DNA of 64,000 bases from assembly GCA_033032175.1 (NCBI GenBank), contig CM065318.1:18476001-18540000 (forward strand), written 5' to 3'. The position numbers and the translations under genes are program-made. The first letter of the stretch is position 1, and each line of letters opens with the position of its first letter. Below the pieces are notes generated by a model. That model had not been told where the DNA came from. It did not search any database and was given only the letters and a program-made list of their open reading frames with translations. The stretch is from Saturnia japonica (Eukaryota; Arthropoda; Insecta; Lepidoptera; Saturniidae). Below, one piece after another: positions 45,405 through 57,573 of the stretch.

Positions 45405-46925
45405 GAATTTGGTGGAGTCCTAGTGTCCAGACTCTGGCCTTATCAAAACTGCTGAGTAATTGTGGCATTTCCATCAGTGTTGTTTACGTTAAATAAAACA
45501 TACTTTAACGTTTTGTGACTTTTAATTTTTCCGTTGTGGTGGTAGAATTAGTTATGTTAGGTTATGGATGTATCATTTTTTTAGGATTAGGTTTGAACTG
45601 TGATTAATAAATAATTATCCATTAAAAACACTAAAAACAGACGATTATATTGTAAGAAATGGAGCTCATTGACAATATACCGTGCAATAATATTTCCACT
45701 ACTTATATATAATATGACGTATTTGACAATTAACCCGCGACATATTCAAGCAAGATAAAGACTTCTTCGGCAAACTTTTATGATCAACTGACTGTCAGAG
45801 TAATAAAAACAAAATGAAATTCAATTAAAATCAGACCATTGGTATTAAATGTATGAATACACAATCTTCAATTAAAATGCTTACACATGAGTCATCTTTG
45901 GATATGTGTAGGATTTTAAATAAACCTATTTTATAATTTTTAAAACTAGAACAAAACTACCTTCATCCTTAATCGTCATTATAGTGTAAGCAGAGATATT
46001 ATAAAAACTAATAGTTATCTTGGATTTGTGGATTTGATTCGTTATCGAGTTAATTAATGATTATAGGGTACTTAAACTCATATGGTTTGTGGCAACCGAT
46101 GATAATGATGACTAATATCTCTTAAGCTATCATCAGATGAGTACTAGTCAGTTTATTCACATTGAAAAATTCCAATGCCCTTTGACCAATCACCACAAAG
46201 TTGACGAACCTAAATATTGTTTCATAGAGACGGTTTTTATGCTTACCCTGAACGCTATAGGAAGTGCTGTAATTGATTTATTAACTAATTGAAAGGATAG
46301 AACAATTGTCTTTGACGCAGCTAGCTTTTCTCTTATCAAAACACTAGCTTTGTCCCACGGTTAAACCCGTGTTCAATTTATCAACCAACTATCCAACGCG
46401 TCATCGCTTACGCACACCGTGTAGTTCTTAGTTCCCGTACTTGTATTCAGCTTGACAGAATACTTGACGTTCATGCTTACCGCTGTACTTCTTAAAGTTG
46501 TAACTTGAAGTTATGTAACCTAACCTTCCTCTATAAACAAACTACAAAATGCAATTTTTAAAATCTGTCTTGCAGTTCCAGATATAAATGCATTCAAATA
46601 AACAAAATATATTTTTAGCTTTACCATTGTAAAATACTTATAAGTTTAACTTAACTATATTTTGTTATTAAAAAGGTATAGAACAAATTTCATCCATATC
46701 TCCTCTGGCATTCAGAAATGTATGTTGAAAGCACACGCACATTCCAAAGAGCCGTACGTGGCTTTTAAATATTTTGACCATTAAAAATGCAATCAAAATA
46801 CATTAATGAAAATTGTTGTCAATTCCGTGCACTCGTATACTATTATGTTTAGTTCAACTGTTCAAAATATAATACTGTTTTTTTTTTTTTATCGTTGTAA
46901 GTTTTAGCTCTATCACCATAAGCTT
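45405..46925. other. AT-rich spacer, no gene seen
   Basis: ACACTAGCTTTGTCCCACGG at about 46343 may be the last bases of a Helitron-like element. No gene seen. Confidence 0.4.
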
Positions 46926-46929
46926 AAGT

Positions 46930-47040
46930 AGCTTAAGTGTCAAGGTGGCTCAATATGGTAGCACGCTAAGCGTAGTAGCACCTATAGGTGCTAGGCGACA
47001 AATATTTACTAACCAGGCGGGTATTATAAAAAGCACCATG
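46930..47040 (-). mobile_element. SINE-1 fragment
   Basis: The 3' part only: AAGGTGGCTCAATATGGTAG, CACGCTAAGCGTAGTAG, CACCTATAGGTGCTAGGCGA and ACTAACCAGGCGGGTATTAT on the plus strand. Confidence 0.65.
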
Positions 47041-47044
47041 TAAA

Positions 47045-48455
47045 TTTTATTCTGAGTTTTTGGCGCTATAATAAAATCTATCATACATTCTTTTTTTTTA
47101 TTTATAAACTTGAGTTCTTGGACCTTATATCTAATAAAGCTGGTGGCATTTTGTGTAATGTATTTTGATTATTGTGCTAAAATGAAATGGAGTTAAATAA
47201 CAAGGAACATGAATTTTGAGTTGGCATAGAAACACTCTAGAATGTTCTAGTAAGAGTGTCACCATTTTACTAACTTTGAAGTTTAGAAAAATACTCTATT
47301 CACGCGTCATTGGCAGAAAATGTTGCCATTAATAAGTAAAAAGAAGTATAATGTATTTTTAACTTAACTGCGATACACTTAGTCAAAAACAAAGTTAAGT
47401 TTTCTAAATCGCTTATAATATTATTTTATAAATAGGTATCATTGTAAAGCTTTTATATTAATTATTAAATTAAAGATAATAAAATAAAAAAATCTTTAAT
47501 TCGATCAGAATTTAGACGATCTCGAACAAACGTTAACAATATTTTTAATAACATTTAAAATTATATCACACAAGTTAATTGCATCTATTACCGTACTTGA
47601 GAACACGGTCGCCGCTTACAAGGTACTTTCTAGAAGTTAATTACGTTCTATAACTGATAAGTAGTAACATAGGTAAACAATTATGTGTTATGCGCCAGCG
47701 CTGGTCTGGGCAGAGGTCACGGATTTTGGAGGTTGTCGGCCCTCAGCACAAATGCTGGCTTCTGGCCACAACGCGTGTCAAACGATCTGGATAAACACTA
47801 GAAGACAATTTAATACTTACTATTACTTAACCATTAAAGTATACAAATATAGCTCTTATGCGTTACTATATAAGAGCGTATATTTTGTTTTCTAACGGTA
47901 AAAAATATATTTTTTTATTTGGTTACAAATTATCTTTACCGTTTTAAAAGCAAAATACATTGAAAAGTAACACATAATTACTACGTTATAAGAATGAAGA
48001 TAAATATATACGGAAGCATAAAGTTTTGTTATTTTTTTTCAAATCGAGATATACAGATTCGATTGTTTTTATTCAAAGTGCTGGAAATATTTAATTGCGG
48101 GTACAGTATGGTTTGGAATAGTTGAAATGGTTTGTAATGTTTTGTTGCTATGTCGTTACGTGTCAGTTAGCTCAGGTTTAGGGTTCCATCGTCAAGAGAA
48201 TAGGAAAATCCATTTGACATTTCAATGCCATTTAAAAAAGTGATTACGGATTATTGGTAGTGATCGATCATATTTCCGAAGGATGTAGGTTCATATAAAT
48301 GCACAATATAAATATCCCAGTTGGTGGTTGCTTGGTGGGGTAGGAAATGATAATTGTGTCCGAAGGGATCGCAACCAACAAACACCAAGCGGTGTGGTAT
48401 CTATATTCGACTGGGTTGCGACCACATGGTGATAAACCCAACAATGTGACTATCT
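47045..48455. other. Spacer; GC-richer patch at about 47.68-47.80 kb
   Basis: GCGCCAGCGCTGGTCTGGGC and neighbouring text stand out in composition, without a motif I recognise. Confidence 0.35.
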
Positions 48456-48469
48456 TTTAGTTTGGGATC

Positions 48470-48625
48470 TGCCGGTGTATATCCAGCAGCAGAGAGGCTT
48501 GCAAGCCAACATAACAGCGACAACTGTCGATGGTTTCCCGATCTGTCGATGGTCACTGTCGGCTAAGTACTTTTGTTGTACTATACTTACAGTCAAACAC
48601 TGTGCTGTCATATGCCGTACAACTA
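48470..48625 (+). repeat. Family-A repeat fragment
   Basis: GTATATCCAGCAGCAGAGAG, GCAAGCCAACATAACAGCG, CGATGGTTTCCCGATCTGTC and GATGGTCACTGTCGGC then TTGTTGTACTATACTTAC. Confidence 0.6.
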
Positions 48626-48878
48626 TTAAACAGTATATAAATGCCCATTAATAAATCCCATACGATGCTGACTACGCACTGGTGATTGCAAATGCTGATA
48701 AATGTATAGTTAATCATTTATCACGCCATATACATAGATGGTGATATTACGATAACATTTCTCCTAGGGTCAGGTTTAAAAGTATTAGCAATTAAATCCA
48801 AATTGATAAAAATTGACGCAAATTCTAAAAAATCATTATATTAATACATGAAGAAAAAATGTTGTACCCCTTTTCAAG

Positions 48879-49181
48879 CGTATTGCGTGTACGGAAGACT
48901 GTGAGGTTTGTCAAGGCTAAAGTTTATATGGATAAGGAGTGCAGAAAGCTAAAATTTATCTATAATATGTGTTACTAATATATTAAATTTAATATATTAA
49001 TGCTGCGAATCCTAACCCGACCAGTGCCATTGAACTTAGACTCCCCAAAATATTGACTGTGTTACTCAATGAAAAGTGACAGCAATATCCATTGTTTAGA
49101 TTCATACAGCAAATGTCAAACAGAAAATAGTCCGTGATTAAAAAGTTGCTGGACGCGTTTCGATCATTGGGCGTCCGCTAG
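48879..49181 (+). mobile_element. Helitron-like family D, 5' truncated
   Basis: From GCGTATTGCGTGTACGGAAG to the terminal TCCGCTAG followed by T (CTAG 49178-49181). Shares GCGAATCCTAACCCGACCAG and CAATGAAAAGTGACAG with the other copies. The break at the 5' side is close to that of the 30.97-kb copy. Confidence 0.7.
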
Positions 49182-49189
49182 TAAATTTT

Positions 49190-49735
49190 AAAACCCTCTT
49201 ATGAATGCGGCAAAAGAAGTTTAAATTTAAAAAAAGAACCGAAAATTTATGTCTCGGTATGTGTACGGAATTCACAAACCGTGGATAAAAAAAAACTTGA
49301 CTGATTTTCTAAAAATATCGTTAATTTTTTTATGTTCAATTGTTGTTGGACCACAAATACTTTAACGCTACTTTTTTCACGCGACGTTGCTCATACATCA
49401 GTTGTTTTTTAAGTTAATTAAAATTTGGTTGCTTAATCAAATAGACAATAGTAGACAAAATGATTAATACACGTCCAGTTGCCAACCGTCAACAGTGTGT
49501 ACATATACCCAATACCAAGGTAACCTAATTACGCTATACCTACGTTATATATATACGTATATACCACGTTTTCTTTTTCTAATATATTCTCAAACATCTA
49601 CCATATCGTGTTTTAGACTTAGTAAGAACAATTTTTTTTTTAGGTAATAGTATTACATTCTTTAATAACACATACAAAGCACATGACTGATTTGCCGACA
49701 ATAGGTACATTCAAGGAGTTTCATGTTAAACAAAT
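49190..49735. other. AT-rich spacer, no gene seen
   Basis: Nothing recognised. Confidence 0.4.
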
Positions 49736-49744
49736 TTTACTGTC

Positions 49745-49915
49745 AAAAGGTGGATCATTATGAGAATGATGGTGATGTCTGGAAGTGACTCCCTCTCTGT
49801 GCATCCAGTAAATTATAAATATGAATACAATTTAATAAAATTAAATAAAAGATAGAAAAAGCGATCGAGTGTCTCGCCGATGACTGGGACTGACATTCTT
49901 AGAACCTAAAATAAA
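49745..49915 (+). mobile_element. CR1/Jockey-like LINE tail fragment
   Basis: GGTGGATCATTATGAGAATG, GTGATGTCTGGAAGTGACTC, CCTCTCTGTGCATCC and GCGATCGAGTGTCTCGCC, the plus-oriented counterpart of the 32.9-kb sequence. Confidence 0.65.
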
Positions 49916-49919
49916 TTTC

Positions 49920-51640
49920 TAAAAATATTTATTTTAAATGATCGAATCTGCAAAGTGTTATGCCAAGCGAGGTAATTAGATTGGTTCTGAACCACATATA
50001 GGCTGAAACTAATCGACCTCAAAACTAAAAACTGATTGTGCACCGTCAACACCTCAGTTGATTCGGTTTCCGGTAAGTTATGGATTTTTCCTATTTTAAC
50101 GGACAAATCAACATTCCAATGCAAGGTGTAAAATAAAATAAAACTAGGTCAAATTCTGCTTAGCGAGTTCCATTGAGCTAGAAATGTGAGTTGAACAGCT
50201 GATGCGTCCTCCACCTGCTCCAGGTGCGCATGCGTGACAAGACAAGTGTAATTTGTGTGCATGCGAAGAGTAGGTTCGGCAAATTCGGACATAACCTATT
50301 GTAATATTGCAGTAAAATTACTTTCGTTCGTTTATCTGTCTTCGTCAGGAAGAATAGAAAAAACTCTTTTTTTATTTTATTTAAATGGCAACGTGTGCAA
50401 ATACACAATTACACCAGTGTCACGTGGATAGAATATTTTTCAAATATTCAGAGTTCAAATAACGTTTTAACAAGATGGAAGCTCTCTTGTTAAAACTGTC
50501 CAAGGGAATTTTTCACTTCACTTGTGCACAATAACTAAACTATATCACGCAAAGTACCTTCTAACAATATTGTATAATAATATGGGACCAATTAACTTAT
50601 GTTTATACATAAAAATAACAAAATGACAGATCAAGGTAATACCAAAAACTCAAGAAATCTCTTCTTAGAACATAAATTATTATATTTATTAAGGTCACTA
50701 GATACCAAGTCCTTTAAAACTAACAGAAGACATATTATCATGTAATGGCATATAAAAATACTGATCATAAGAAAAGTTATAGTCGGAAACAGTGAAAGAA
50801 CGTTAAAAATTATAGAGAATTTAGATAGATTACCAAATTACTATTTTTATACTCTTCAAAAACATCCTATATATACGATATACCTTAAATAGAATTACAG
50901 TCCTACATTCATATTTCAAAATTTTTAAAACACCTCCGGAATAAATTTATAGTAATTTTTTGAAAACCCCAATCTCCTCGCAACCTTCGACGCGTAAACT
51001 CATTGTATCCGACCAATGACGTGTATTTTCTAAATTCAAAAGTACTGTTACATCAGCTGACTGAGGGGCGATTTTACAAAAATGACTACGTTTTATGAAT
51101 GAAACGGTGAGGGTTGCGTTGCTATTAAATTATACAGATGTTTGTAAATTTTTTTTCGTTTTTTTTTTTAATATTTCACGTTAGGTTTATCACTCATGTT
51201 GAAGTGCACCGATATTTCATGACAATTAAACATCACGAAAAATACTTAACGCAGTTGAAAATCTGCCAATCCTTGAAAATAAACAAAATACAGTTCGAAA
51301 TAGCGTGTTTAGTAGAGAGTAAAATTGTAAGCTAAGCTCGCATCATTTGAGGGAAGTTAGCCAAGAAAGGTAATAATGTGAATTCAATTGAAACATTTTA
51401 ATATTTTTGATTGTGTCAAAAAAATTAAAATTAAAAACTATTTAAATAAATAAAAGTCAGTAAAATTAACTTTAATTCTACGACATTTCTTCTTTAACTT
51501 CAATTTTTATTTTATTTAACGTAGTTATTTCATTTAAATTTATTTTTAACATTGTTTATTTATACGCCGATAACTTATTTTACAAAACTAAAAAAGGCAT
51601 AGATGAATTTACTATGTATATATTTAAAAAAAAACATCAT
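49920..51640. other. Spacer, no gene supported
   Basis: CAGCTG-containing GC-richer text at 50195-50270. Open frames lack motifs. Confidence 0.35.
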
Positions 51641-51679
51641 GCTGGCGCGTGATATAAATATAATTACTACTCATAATTA

Positions 51680-51850
51680 TAATATTACTAGCTTTAATTT
51701 GCAACGTCTGCGTGTTTATTGTACTATGTCCTTCCCCAGGTACATCTCTATACCAAATTCCATAGCGATTGGTTCAGAGCTTTAGTCGCGAAATAGTAAT
51801 AAACAGACAGACAGAGTTACTTTCGCATTTATGATATTAGTGAGTGTTAT
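51680..51850 (+). repeat. LINE/Helitron-type tail block
   Basis: CAAATTCCATAGCGATTGG, TTCAGAGCTTTAGTCGCG, ATAAACAGACAGACAGAG and TTCGCATTTATGATATTAGT are a tail sequence shared with 61.68-62.02 kb. Confidence 0.5.
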
Positions 51851-52278
51851 TTATATTACATTTAATGAAGACTGTATTAATGCCTTCGCTAGCTAACCAT
51901 GCACTGGCGATTTAAAACGCCGTGAAACACACTATTTTGTATTTCTTCTTTAAGTTGTGATACTGCAGAAAAAGAAATCCTCCATTATCTCTCCTACATT
52001 TTATTTTTCTTCATCGAAAGGTCAGACTTACTAATAGGTTTCGATGTAGTTCTTTCAGAGAGCTACTACAAAGCTTTATCATTTTATATACAAGATTATG
52101 ATTTTTGTCTCAGTGTACAATATAATAATATATATATTTATATGAAATGATTGATTTTTACCGTTGCATTCGCATCACGCAAGAACTAGTAAATTTTAAT
52201 CATTTTATTCCTTAGATAGGTACCTGTCCTTATCTAAAAAAAAAATACGATACCTCCATAAAAAATGATTCTATAGTT

Positions 52279-52307
52279 AACGCGTGCGGAGCCGCGGGCA
52301 CAGCTAG
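52279..52307 (+). mobile_element. Solo 3' end of Helitron-like family F
   Basis: GCGTGCGGAGCCGCGGGCAC then AGCTAG followed by T, with nothing of the body upstream. Confidence 0.55.
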
Positions 52308-52639
52308 TTTATATATAAATAAATACATACATCTATATCTCAGGTGTTAAACCAGTATAATGTAAGTTATGTTTAGTTTAGAATCAAACGCCTGTGTGTC
52401 CCCAATATATTGACTATGAGGAATTCTAGAGTAGCAAATGTTCGTCGCAGCTGTGTTTAAAAAATATTATTATCAACAAATTACCTCTATATTACACTAG
52501 ACACGCTACACGTACAATAAAAATGGAAACCAAGTAACAGAAATTTGTCTAATAAAACTAAAATATTCTATAACATGTACGCGATAAGATCGCAAGAGAT
52601 CACGACCATTATAGATATCTGGATCGCGGTCACCGTGCA

Positions 52640-52765
52640 TAAGTTCCAGGAATGGCTGCTGTGGAGAGGCAAGCTGGCGTGATGGCGATGACCGTCGATG
52701 GATTCCCGATCTCTCGGTGGTCGCCGTTGTTTTTAAATTGTACGCTGCTTATAACCAGACACAGC
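52640..52765 (+). repeat. Family-A repeat fragment
   Basis: GAGAGGCAAGCTGGCGTGAT, GATGACCGTCGATGGATTCC, CGATCTCTCGGTGGTCGCCG and TTGTTTTTAAATTGTACGCT. Confidence 0.65.
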
Positions 52766-53024
52766 GCCAGCACATGGAATTTCTTCTTAAAACCACTTAT
52801 TTCGGCTAGTAAGGGTTATAACGACTTACGTAACTTTTTGAGTTTTCGTTTGCGTGATTTCAACTTTATATTTTGTTAACTGACTAATTTATTGAGTATT
52901 TTCTACAAAAGTAAACGTACATATTAATATATCCATCTCGTTTAGTTTTAGATCCTTACATATGAAATTAGCGTTTTATATCAAAAGTAAAACGAAAAAA
53001 TATTATGAAATTATACATCTAATC

Positions 53025-54270
53025 AATCGAGATGTGTACTATTATTATCTATGGACTTCTGCCAATTTATAAGTAGCTCATTGATTCCATTGCTGAAAAA
53101 ATTGTGGGAGTGAGAATCAATAAAATCTTTAAAGGCGGTTTAGACAGCATCATCGGAATTATTTTTTTTCCTTTCAAGAAATTTTCCAAATTCCGAAAAA
53201 ATTAGAGATCTGATGGAGAAAGTTCTGGTGATGGTTGTATTCCAACCGCAGTTCCGCTAATTTAATAACTGTCTGTCGTGAAGTATAAGGTGTAGCATTG
53301 TTCTGAATCAGCTGCGGGCTAGAGAGATTGACCAGTCTAGGTTTTTAACAGCTAGATTTCTATCATGGTTTGCAGTTGTTGACAATACAGATCTGTCGTT
53401 AACGTCTGGCCAGATCTTAAGAAGTTGTAGTGTATGACAGCAGCACTGGTCCACCAAACACTCACCAATACATTTTTGTGGATCAACTTTCACTTGGGAC
53501 ATGATTTGGCCAGTTCTCCTGGGTTCAACCACTGTCATGAACGTACCCGATTATTGTAAAGGATCCATTTCCTCGTGGCGCAGTGGTAGTAAACGCTACT
53601 ATTGAGCAGAGAGGTCGCGGGTTCGATCCCCGCCCATAACTGACTTTGTGTTATGAGCATAAATGTCAGTTGTGTGTCTGGGTGTTAAATGTCTATATAT
53701 GTATGTATATCAGCTGTTTAGTTACCATATTACAAGCTTTGCTTAGTTTGGAATTAAATGGCCGTGTGTGAAATTGTCTTCTTATATTATATTATTATTA
53801 TTATATTATATTATTTTTCGTCACAAGTAACGATACAATTCAAAATTCTCTCGTTATTGTGACGGTTGAGTAATGTAACGCAGTACTCAATGCGTATTGG
53901 TTGGTGTGCTTCAGACAATTGATGCGGAACACATTTCTCGAGCTTTTTCACTTTTTCAATTTTTTCAAGTGAATTAAAATTGTTTTTTCACTTACACCGA
54001 AGCCTGCCGCTAACTCTGACGTGGTTTGCGAGAGATCCGTTTCCACGATCACCTTCAATTCTTCATTATCAACTAGGGTCTCCGTCCGTCCACGGGGTTT
54101 GTTTCGTAAGTCAAAATTTCCAGAACGAAAACGCTGGAACCACAAACACCGCGCTTTATTTTACAGTAGCTTCCCCATACACATCATTAATCCTCCGAGG
54201 TGTTTCTGCAGCGCTGATGACACGGTGGAACTTATATTCGTAAATAACATGATATTTTAACTTTTCCATT
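53025..54270 (-). pseudogene. Mariner transposase, heavily mutated, interrupted
   Basis: The N terminus reads MEKLKYHVIYEYKFH near 54270, then frameshifts. WFQRFRSGNFDLRNKPRGRT to ELAAGFGVSEKTILIHLKKL covers 54142-53950. Downstream come VTCDEK, then the SINE, then ILYNNRVRS, a frame-mixed segment (SVWWTSAAVIHYN-like) and LIQNNATPYTSRQTV, in which the second catalytic Asp is Asn. SPSDL keeps the third Asp. NGINELLINWQKSIDNNSTH and a TAG-type stop close it near 53030. Multiple frameshifts, a lost catalytic residue and the insertion make it non-functional. Confidence 0.85.
53571..53811 (+). mobile_element. SINE-2, tRNA-derived, inserted in the mariner
   Basis: Begins CCTCGTGGCGCAGTGGTAGT (box A-like) and carries an intact box B GGTTCGATCCC at 53620-53630. 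The body contains GACTTTGTGTTATGAGCATA, TCTGGGTGTTAAATG, TATCAGCTGTTTAGTTACCA and GGCCGTGTGTGAAATTGTC, followed by a TTA/TTATA repeat tail to about 53810. The mariner text is interrupted after GGATCCATTT and resumes at ATTTTTCG, so a short ATTT duplication blends with the tail. The pol III promoter boxes look usable. Confidence 0.88.
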
Positions 54271-54686
54271 TTGTGAAAAGACTAATGACAAATAAAAATC
54301 AAAGGATGCGAAAACAAATGAATCATTCAATTCGAAATATAAATACACAAGCCTAAATTTGAAATAAATTTTAATTTGGAATTCCTAATCAAACACCCGA
54401 TATTTGAGATCAAAGTGGCCAGTTCAACAAAACGCCAATTTCATATTATGTAAGGACCTAATATAAGTATATATCTGCCCTTAAATCGAACTTTCAGAAA
54501 TTTCTGCACAACTTTAATTCCAAATAGCGTGTCTAGTAGAATGTACAGAGGTCATTCATTATATCATTATTTATTCTTTTCTAATGTCATCACCGTAATT
54601 TAAAGATTTATAAATAACGTCATAAAATTTGATAGCGAAATCATCGTGCCACCGATACACCTGTTTACATACCGATTACGGATACA

Positions 54687-55574
54687 CTAGCGATCGCCTT
54701 AAGGTCGAAATTCCACCAGCGACTTTTTGATCATAGACTATTTTCTGTTTGATATTTGCAGTATTCATGAACCTAAACAATGAGTATTGTTTACATCATT
54801 TGCTAGGTCCATTTCCTCGGCGTGAAGCCCTTGGGTCAGGCAATAACCGCCCGCGCGATACAAGTGACACTGTACGTGCAACACTTAGCTACCCACATAG
54901 AACATTACACACGTGCACACCACACAGGTACATGGGTTCTGTAAGGGACCTTTTTTTCTTTTTTTGCGCTAATTAATTTTGCGCTGGTTAGTGTAGAAAA
55001 CATTTCCGATAAATAAATACACATACGCATGGTCCCTTCCTTCCTCCCAGGAGAAAGGGAACGTGCCTATGAGTATATATTAGTTAGCTCGAATCGTAGG
55101 TTTAGGGATACGATTAGATCGCGACTTATTTGCGAACGCGACGGCCGCCCTAGCCGAGTTCCGGCCACTTTGGCACCCTCGTGCGAGTCGTCCTAATAAC
55201 TTTCGCGGCTGAGTGCCCTCTGCGCTCGCCCCCAAGTCCGGTGAAGCTGTAAAAGCTGCAGCGGCTTTAGGGACCCTAAGGCTAACAGAGTAGTCAGATC
55301 TAAAAAAAAAACTTAAAAAATTACATCATTTGCTGTCACTTTTCGCTGAGTGACCATGTCAATATTTTGAGGTTTAATGGCACCGGTCGTGTTAGGATTC
55401 GCAGTATTAATTTATTTTATTTAATACATTAGTGACAGATATTGTAGATAAATTTTAGCTTTTTGAAGTCCTTTTCCATATAAACTTTAACCATGCCAAA
55501 TTTCACGGTCTTCCGTGGACGCAATACGCCTAAAAAGGTACCAAAAGCTTTTGTTTCACGTATTAATATATAGA
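54687..55574 (-). mobile_element. Helitron-like family D, split by a retroelement
   Basis: On the minus strand it opens TCTATATATTAATACGTGAA at 55574 after an A, and closes GGCGATCGCTAG at 54687 followed by T. Removing the 530-bp insertion and duplication gives about 358 bp, the intact length of this family. Body landmarks GGACTTCAAAAAGCTAAAAT, GCGAATCCTAACACGACCGG and AAACAGAAAATAGTCTATGA are all present. This copy shows both termini of the family. Confidence 0.78.
54791..55334 (+). mobile_element. Family-E retroelement, longest copy, with 14-bp target duplications
   Basis: TTACATCATTTGCT at 54791-54804 and 55321-55334 flanks a 516-bp insertion. It opens AGGTCCATTTCCTCGGCGTG, has a GC-rich 3' half (CGCGACTTATTTGCGAACGC, CCGAGTTCCGGCCACTTTGG, AAGTCCGGTGAAGCTG, GCGGCTTTAGGGACCCTAAG, GCTAACAGAGTAGTCAGATC) and ends in an A-rich tail. 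There is no ORF with reverse transcriptase motifs, so it is either a SINE or a 5'-truncated LINE 3' end. Confidence 0.85.
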
Positions 55575-55579
55575 TAATT

Positions 55580-57120
55580 ACTTTTTACTTCGTAATTCGA
55601 CGTATGTAGTAGTTGACTGTAATTAGTAATTCAGTAATATTGTTACATAAATTATACTTCCTCCAGATGTGATACAAAATGCAGTCTTATTGGAATCTTT
55701 CAATTATTTTTACAAACGGCCTTAGGATGCGAAGGGTACGATTACTACTGCCATCTATGAGAATTAACTGTAACTAACTGTAACTAAAATTAACTCTCCA
55801 GTTGTCTTAAATGCAAAACAATTTTAATAGAAATAATTTTATTATGTTTTTATTTTTTTTTATTGAATAATAATCTAAACATATAAGGCCCTCAATATTT
55901 CCTGAATAATTAATAATCTGCTGCCATCTATGCTCCGAATTGATAAATTGTAATTTTTTTCTTAGCTTTCTGCCTATGTAGGCAATTTTGCCAATGTCAA
56001 GTGTGACAAAACACGTTATAGAGTTTACTTGAAAAATATTCGATGTACTGTAGAATAACCATAAAAAGAATACATTGACACAACATAAAACAGTCATTTC
56101 ATACATAATACTTGTTCGGGGAACTGCAGGGATAATGTAAAACTACATATTATATGTTAAACATATAAATAAAAACTCTATCCATAACGTATATAGACAC
56201 GAACAAAAGACACATGACAATTTTATATTATCACAATAAAAAAAAGACACTAAATCTATATACATAGTATAAAGTCACTTCCCGCTATCTGTCCCTATGT
56301 ACGCTTAGATTTTTTAAACTGCGCAACGGATTTTAATACCATATAGAGAATTTTTCACGGAATGTTTATATATATATACAATACATTCCAATTAAGTTTT
56401 TGTATAGTAGAGAAAATTCAATTATTTTTAATCAAGTCGATAAAAAATTATTGTCGGGTGCTCACATGGCTTACTAATATTTTTTATACTATTTACATAC
56501 TCTGCGTCATTAGAACATAATTCCATTTTTTATTTCTTTATCGATCGATCTACCTCCCATTAATATAATTAATTCGCCAAACATATATGTTTTTGATATT
56601 GGTACACCATTCTATAGCGAGTACTTATGTTATTTGGTTATTTTAGAGAATAGTATTTACATTTTATTGTGACAACCCTTGAAAGGTTCAGTTGTGGATG
56701 TACCACTGCCGAACCTATTTAATAACCGTTTACAGACCGTGGGAACCTTGTTTGCCATCATCGTGGTATGAGATATGAAGGGTAGTATTTTGGCAGCAAA
56801 TGGCAACCGGGTCAGTCCCAGTTTCAGTATTAGTCTCTTAAACTCTTCGAAACTTCATTTACTATTTTAAAGTATCAACTGAATGTATCACTACATCCGT
56901 ATTGCATAATGAGAAGAGGCTTCAAAGTGTCGTGCGGAGACTAGCCTGAGGGATTTCACTAACGACTGTACTTCAAACGAGAGGCTACGAGTTCACCTTA
57001 AACATTCCCCGGGAACTACTCCACTTATGTCTGGGAATACTGCAGTGCGAGAGTGCTTGCTTTAACTCTCATAAATAGGTATTTAATCGTCGTACTTTTT
57101 TATGATCTGCTATTTAATTA
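55580..57120. other. AT-rich spacer with minor repeats
   Basis: Family I sits at 55958-56016 on the minus strand. A Helitron-like start TCTATATACATAGTATAAAG is at 56255, followed by CGCTATCTGTCCCTATGTAC and ACTGCGCAACGGATTTTAAT, a familiar lepidopteran block. No gene seen. Confidence 0.45.
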
Positions 57121-57299
57121 AACTTATATAACATTCAACTGGATCGCGACCATCATATCATACACTTGACGAAAACCTTGTCATAGTGACTCACTTCTGC
57201 CGTGTCACTTTCTGATATCAGCCGGTACTGCGACCATTATGCACATGGTAACAAATGTATCACTTTTTGTTTGTCGCATTTCGATATAATCTAATGTAT

Positions 57300-57428
57300 A
57301 TATTCCAGCTGCTGAAAAACTTGCAGGCCAGTATGACGGTGAAAACCGTCGGTGAATTACTGATCTCTCGGCGGTCACCGTTTATTTTTGGATTATACCG
57401 TGCCTGCCATCAGGCACTGTGACGTCAC
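57300..57428 (+). repeat. Family-A repeat fragment
   Basis: CTTGCAGGCCAGTATGACGG, ACCGTCGGTGAATTACTGAT, CTCTCGGCGGTCACCG and TTTTGGATTATACCGTGCCT then GCCATCAGG. Confidence 0.65.
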
Positions 57429-57573
57429 TCATCAGTGACATGATAAAAAACGTATGTACTTAAAGTTATCTTTATACTTTTTGACTACGTATAACAAACA
57501 GACTTCCAGTCACGTATTGTACATTACTGACATAAATCAAAGGTTACTACTCGTCTGATAGTTCGAGCGAAAA

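Larger units (their letters stand above)
52948..54461 (-). mobile_element. Second mariner, minus strand, split by a SINE
   Basis: The ends are TTAGATCCTTACATATGAAA at 52948 and, on the minus strand from 54461, TTAGGTCCTTACATAATATG then AAATTGGCGTTTTGT. TA follows the 54461 end; the other flank has lost a clear TA. Without the inserted SINE the element is about 1.27 kb. The family is related to the 303-1584 copy but with different terminal sequence, so it is a distinct subfamily and much older. Confidence 0.88.

Noticed and set aside
53571..53645. tRNA-like sequence with good A and B boxes
   Set aside because: There is no proper acceptor stem, and the text continues into the SINE-2 body with a simple-repeat tail. 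It is a SINE head, not a tRNA gene.
54021..54260. Plus-strand ORFs over the second mariner
   Set aside because: Antisense shadows of the transposase.
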